A stretch of DNA of 64,000 nt, taken from contig JADKHS010000003.1 in the NCBI GenBank assembly GCA_016721605.1, forward strand, positions 62,001 through 126,000, written 5' to 3'. The position numbers and the translations under genes are program-made. The notes beneath the pieces were generated by a model. That model was not told where the DNA came from. It saw only the letters and a list, made by a program, of their open reading frames with translations, and searched no databases. Each line of letters begins with the position of its first letter. The first letter of the stretch is position 1. Shown here piece by piece: positions 61,256 through 64,000 of this stretch. Source of the DNA: Nitrosomonadales bacterium. Lineage in GTDB: Bacteria > Pseudomonadota > Gammaproteobacteria > Burkholderiales > Gallionellaceae.

Positions 61256-61851
61256 TTCCGCATTACTTTCTCGGCTGCCGCCATCGCTTCAATATATGCT
61301 GGACGCGAAAATAATCGTTCAGCATATTTCATAAGCGGCGCGGCCTCCTTGGTAAGTTGAATATCATAATATTCCAATCGCCACAACAATGGAGCAATTG
61401 CCACGTCAAGCATAGAGTATTCATCGTTCAGCATAAATTTTTGTTTGGCGAACACTGGGGCAATCTGAGTCAGGCTGTCGCGTACTAATTGGCGCGCTTT
61501 ATCTGCGGTTTTTTGCACACCACTTTCTAGTGCACCAATGTGACAGAACATCTCACTCTCGAAGCGATGTAAAAATAATCGCGCTCGTGCTCGCATCACC
61601 GGGTCGGCAGGCATCAACTGCGGATGTGGAAAACGTTCATCAATATATTCGTTAATAATATTAGACTCATACAGCACTAAGTCGCGCTCAACTAAGACTG
61701 GCACCATATTATATGGATTCATAATAACGAGATCTTCAGGCTTATTGAATACGTCAACATCAATAATCTGAAAATCCATTCCTTTTTCATACAATACAAT
61801 ACGGCAGCGCTGGCTGAACGGGTCTGTTGTTCCCGAGTAAAGCGTCATCAT
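61252..61851 (-). CDS. sspA: Stringent starvation protein A (GST-fold RNAP-associated)
   Basis: RNA polymerase-binding regulator with a glutathione-S-transferase fold but no GST activity in known members. MTLYSGTTDPFSQRCRIVLYEKGMDFQIIDVD is the thioredoxin-like domain. NPYNMVPVLVERDLVLYESNIINEYIDERFPHPQLMPADP follows, then an all-helical C-terminal domain. Start ATG 61851 chosen by similarity; a GTG at 61863 overlapping the actF stop is also possible. 199 residues, intact. In many betaproteobacteria sspA follows petABC; here it follows alternative complex III. Confidence 0.95.
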   Translation of the reverse strand: MMTLYSGTTDPFSQRCRIVLYEKGMDFQIIDVDVFNKPEDLVIMNPYNMVPVLVERDLVLYESNIINEYIDERFPHPQLMPADPVMRARARLFLHRFESEMFCHIGALESGVQKTADKARQLVRDSLTQIAPVFAKQKFMLNDEYSMLDVAIAPLLWRLEYYDIQLTKEAAPLMKYAERLFSRPAYIEAMAAAEKVMRK

Positions 61852-61859
61852 AGCGCGAC

Positions 61860-62882
61860 TCACACCTTTATTAGATGGTTACGGGCCATCGTCCGCCGCA
61901 CCAGAAAATACCCGATAACGGCTAATACTGGAGTGATAATTAAAACGGCAAAAACAGGTATAGTGCCAGTTCCATTTACACCAGAAATCCAAATATACCT
62001 TTCAAACAAAGTACCAACAATAATACTAGCAGCCACTGTCAAAATAATGGGCGGTGAGTGCCGTGACCGACGCATAGCCAGCACGGTAAATGGAATAATA
62101 AATTTAAGAGTTATCATCGACCACCATAGCACGCTATAGTCGCCATTCTGCATCCCCATCACGCGATCCACTTCGTTGGGGAGATTGGGATACCAGATGA
62201 CTAAATATTGTGCAAAGAAAGTGTATATAAATAGTAACGTGAAGGCGAACATCATCTGCGCGAGATAGTTGTAAACATAATCTTCAACGGGGCGCACCAA
62301 TTTGCCACACGTATTCAATGCGTAAATCCACGTCACAAGGAAAGCCATGAACATGTTGAAATTACTAATAAAATGCTGCATGCCATAAATCGCACTATGC
62401 CAAGATGGCACCAGCGTCATCTCAAAGTCCCACGCTATCATAGTGCCGTATAATACAAAAGTATAAGGAATCCAATTTGCAATATTATGAAAGCGTTGCT
62501 GATCTTCCTTGCTGCGATCACTTACCTCTTGTCGCTTGATAAACACCCAAAAAATAGTCATTACTGCGAGCATACCCAGCACCTGGCGAGCCACCAAAAA
62601 TGTATAGTTATGCCAAGCAGGAAGATGGTGCCCATGCTCAGTAGCCGTGCTCAACCAAGGAAAAGTATTTTCGCCGCCAACCAATAATACAAGCAATAAT
62701 ATAAATGCCAATGGAAAAAGTGCAAACAAGGACACCGCTAATCGGCGAACTTCATAGCGCCATTGAGCACCTACCAAGTGCAACACCGCACTTAATGTTA
62801 CCCCCCCCAGCGCTAGATAAAGCACCACCAAAAAACTAACTGTCAAAACTGACCAATTGCTATACGAAATCATTTGCTGCAC
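61860..62882 (-). CDS. actF: Alternative complex III membrane subunit F
   Basis: Quinol:electron-acceptor oxidoreductase membrane subunit. About 340 residues with nine or ten hydrophobic helices: VLTVSFLVVLYLALGGVTLSAVLHLVGAQWRYEVRRL, ALFPLAFILLLVLLVGGEN, HNYTFLVARQVLGMLAVMTIFWVFI, then AFTLLFIYTFFAQYLVIWYPNLPNEVDR. These match the ActF (DUF-type NrfD-like) group. Intact. The start is 4 bp after the actE stop; MISYSNW four residues in is an alternative start. Confidence 0.8.
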   Translation of the reverse strand: MQQMISYSNWSVLTVSFLVVLYLALGGVTLSAVLHLVGAQWRYEVRRLAVSLFALFPLAFILLLVLLVGGENTFPWLSTATEHGHHLPAWHNYTFLVARQVLGMLAVMTIFWVFIKRQEVSDRSKEDQQRFHNIANWIPYTFVLYGTMIAWDFEMTLVPSWHSAIYGMQHFISNFNMFMAFLVTWIYALNTCGKLVRPVEDYVYNYLAQMMFAFTLLFIYTFFAQYLVIWYPNLPNEVDRVMGMQNGDYSVLWWSMITLKFIIPFTVLAMRRSRHSPPIILTVAASIIVGTLFERYIWISGVNGTGTIPVFAVLIITPVLAVIGYFLVRRTMARNHLIKV

Positions 62883-62886
62883 CCCC

Positions 62887-63423
62887 TTATTTGGCTGCAG
62901 GCATTACCGCCACGGCGGATTGCCCATTTTGCAGTACCTTACGTACATAGTTGATCACATTCCAGCGCTCGGTAACTGACAGATCATTAGCGTACGGTGG
63001 CATAACTGCACCGCCGAACGTCATGTAGCCCCAGATAAAACCATCAGACCGTTCTTTTGTTTGTTCAGCTGTCAAATCATATGGTTTTAATAATAACTTC
63101 GCTCCAACTAACCCATCACCTTTGCCAGAATATCCGTGACAAGGAGTGCAATAAATTTGAAAAAGCTTTCCGCCAAGCGCTACTGACTTATCGTCAGCTG
63201 GAATCGGATTCAACTGCTTCTCAGATGCAGCCATATCCTTTACTAAGGATGTAGTACCAGGAATCGGAACTGAGTTTTTTGGGTAAGGCCTCATTCCAGG
63301 ATTTTTCAAATCCGCACTTTCTTGTGGTTTAATACTAATCTGATTTGCCATGTCGTTCGACCATGGCCATGCTTGCGCAAATGCAGGTATCAACTGCAAT
63401 ACAATTACTAAAAATAATCTCAT
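62887..63423 (-). CDS. actE: Alternative complex III cytochrome c subunit E
   Basis: Exported monohaem cytochrome c of 178 residues. Signal peptide MRLFLVIVLQLIPAFAQA. NPGMRPYPKNSVPIPGTT is the conserved extended segment of ActE; the haem motif is FQIYCTPCHGYSGKGDG (CxxCH), with MPPYANDLSVTERWNVINYVR providing the axial Met. No lipobox cysteine was seen, unlike some ActE. Start ATG overlaps the actD stop. Confidence 0.88.
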   Translation of the reverse strand: MRLFLVIVLQLIPAFAQAWPWSNDMANQISIKPQESADLKNPGMRPYPKNSVPIPGTTSLVKDMAASEKQLNPIPADDKSVALGGKLFQIYCTPCHGYSGKGDGLVGAKLLLKPYDLTAEQTKERSDGFIWGYMTFGGAVMPPYANDLSVTERWNVINYVRKVLQNGQSAVAVMPAAK

Positions 63424-63933
63424 TATTTTCTCGCCTCTTCTTGGATCTCAAGTGCTTTATGCTTGACAAAAATCGTCTTGAAAGTAACTAGTGCCGACTC
63501 ATCCCCCTTCACCAAAATTCCAATTTGATCTTCCGATACTTTAGCGCTATACAACGGTGACCGCTTAGCTGGCAAACCTGCGCAAATCAAAAAACCCAAA
63601 ATGGTGATAAATACGCCACCTAGAATAAACATTTCATACGTCAACACGAAATCAGGCGGTAATGGCACAATTGGTTTACCACCTTTATGCCTGCGCGCTC
63701 GCAACAAGAAAAAACGCTAGCAAACCACCCATACAGGCTCCAACCAAAGTAAACCATTGAACATTGACTGGCTTGTCGCCCAACACTTCTTCAACTTCAG
63801 GATGCTCAATGGGCGACTTAAGAATCATGTCGTCTATGTCAAACCCCTTGATATTGGATCCGCGTAATTCGGCAATTGCGGCCACGGCTTCATCAAAATC
63901 GTTAAATAATGCAAGTAAATGACGTTTGCTCAT
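63423..63933 (-). CDS. actD: Alternative complex III subunit D (one frameshift)
   Basis: Two-helix membrane protein (DUF3341). KRHLLALFNDFDEAVAAIAELRG and DMILKSPIEHPEVEEVLGDKP, then helix one VQWFTLVGACMGGLLAFFL. A shift in TTTTTT near 63713 is repaired by removing one T, giving LLRARRHKGGKPIVPLPPDF and helix two MFILGGVFITILGFLICAGLP. 169 residues corrected. ATG 63933 is directly behind the actC stop; the gene is translationally coupled on both sides. Confidence 0.85.
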
Positions 63934-64000
63934 TTAGTAATCTCCCTTCACTGCAGGTTTGTGCTTCAATGCCAGACTGCGGTGATACACCATTTCTTTA
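63934..64000 (-). CDS. actC: Alternative complex III subunit C, C-terminal end (partial)
   Basis: Only the last 21 codons are in the window, reading KEMVYHRSLALKHKPAVKGDY before the TAA at 63934-63936. Position directly ahead of actD, and the sequence of the tail, fit ActC (NrfD/PsrC-like quinol-binding subunit). The upstream part lies beyond the window. Confidence 0.6.
   Translation of the reverse strand, partial: KEMVYHRSLALKHKPAVKGDY

Overview
The window looks like chromosomal DNA of a betaproteobacterium, most plausibly a Gallionellaceae member related to the nitrite oxidiser 'Candidatus Nitrotoga'. This is inference. The basis is beta/gamma-type gene order (lptD-surA-pdxA-rsmA, rpsP-rimM-trmD-rplS, ffh/ypjD, sspA-sspB) found together with a nitrite-oxidoreductase-like molybdoenzyme cluster of the type II DMSO reductase family, a SorAB sulfite dehydrogenase and an alternative complex III.

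Layout. 1-14.6 kb (mostly minus strand) is a surface-polysaccharide locus: sugar epimerases, a DegT aminotransferase, several glycosyltransferases, an unusually large set of methyltransferases (two FkbM, one TIGR04325-like, two further class I) and a Wzx-type flippase. It is broken up by an IS630 element and by IS30 and IS200/IS605 remnants. 14.5-15.4 kb holds a decayed FitAB toxin-antitoxin pair and a small MITE-like element. 15.4-22.5 kb supplies precursors and core assembly: ugd, manC, waaA, rfbB, rfbA, rfbC (no rfbD seen). 22.9-28.4 kb is accessory: an orphan metallo-beta-lactamase-fold protein, IS debris, sorA-sorB and a broken AAA ATPase. 28.4-45.9 kb is housekeeping: rsmA, pdxA, surA, lptD; divergently amgK, murU, pepP, ubiH; then ffh, ypjD, an integrase-type IS, rpsP-rimM-trmD-rplS, ogt and xerD.

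46-55.5 kb holds a group II intron RT fragment, a Sel1-repeat gene and, on the minus strand, an nxrA-nxrB-nxrC-nxrD-like cluster followed by a small Tat-signal gene and an Mrp/ApbC-like ATPase. This cluster carries many frameshifts, yet its cofactor motifs are still readable once the frames are joined. A perfect FNR-type palindrome with a correctly placed -10 lies upstream of nxrA. 55.5-60.85 kb is an IS graveyard (IS1595, IS3, IS1380, IS630, IS110, IS3) surrounding a frameshifted rpoH that keeps a near-perfect CIRCE operator. 60.85-64 kb carries sspB, sspA and the 3' end of an alternative complex III operon (actC-actD-actE-actF), all on the minus strand.

A general caution: many essential genes (ffh, lptD, surA, pdxA) are split by a single one-base change in a short homopolymer. 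That is more typical of residual sequencing error than of real inactivation. The nxr/IS region is different: its indels are much denser. It may be a decayed or recently inactivated copy, or a multicopy locus that was poorly polished.
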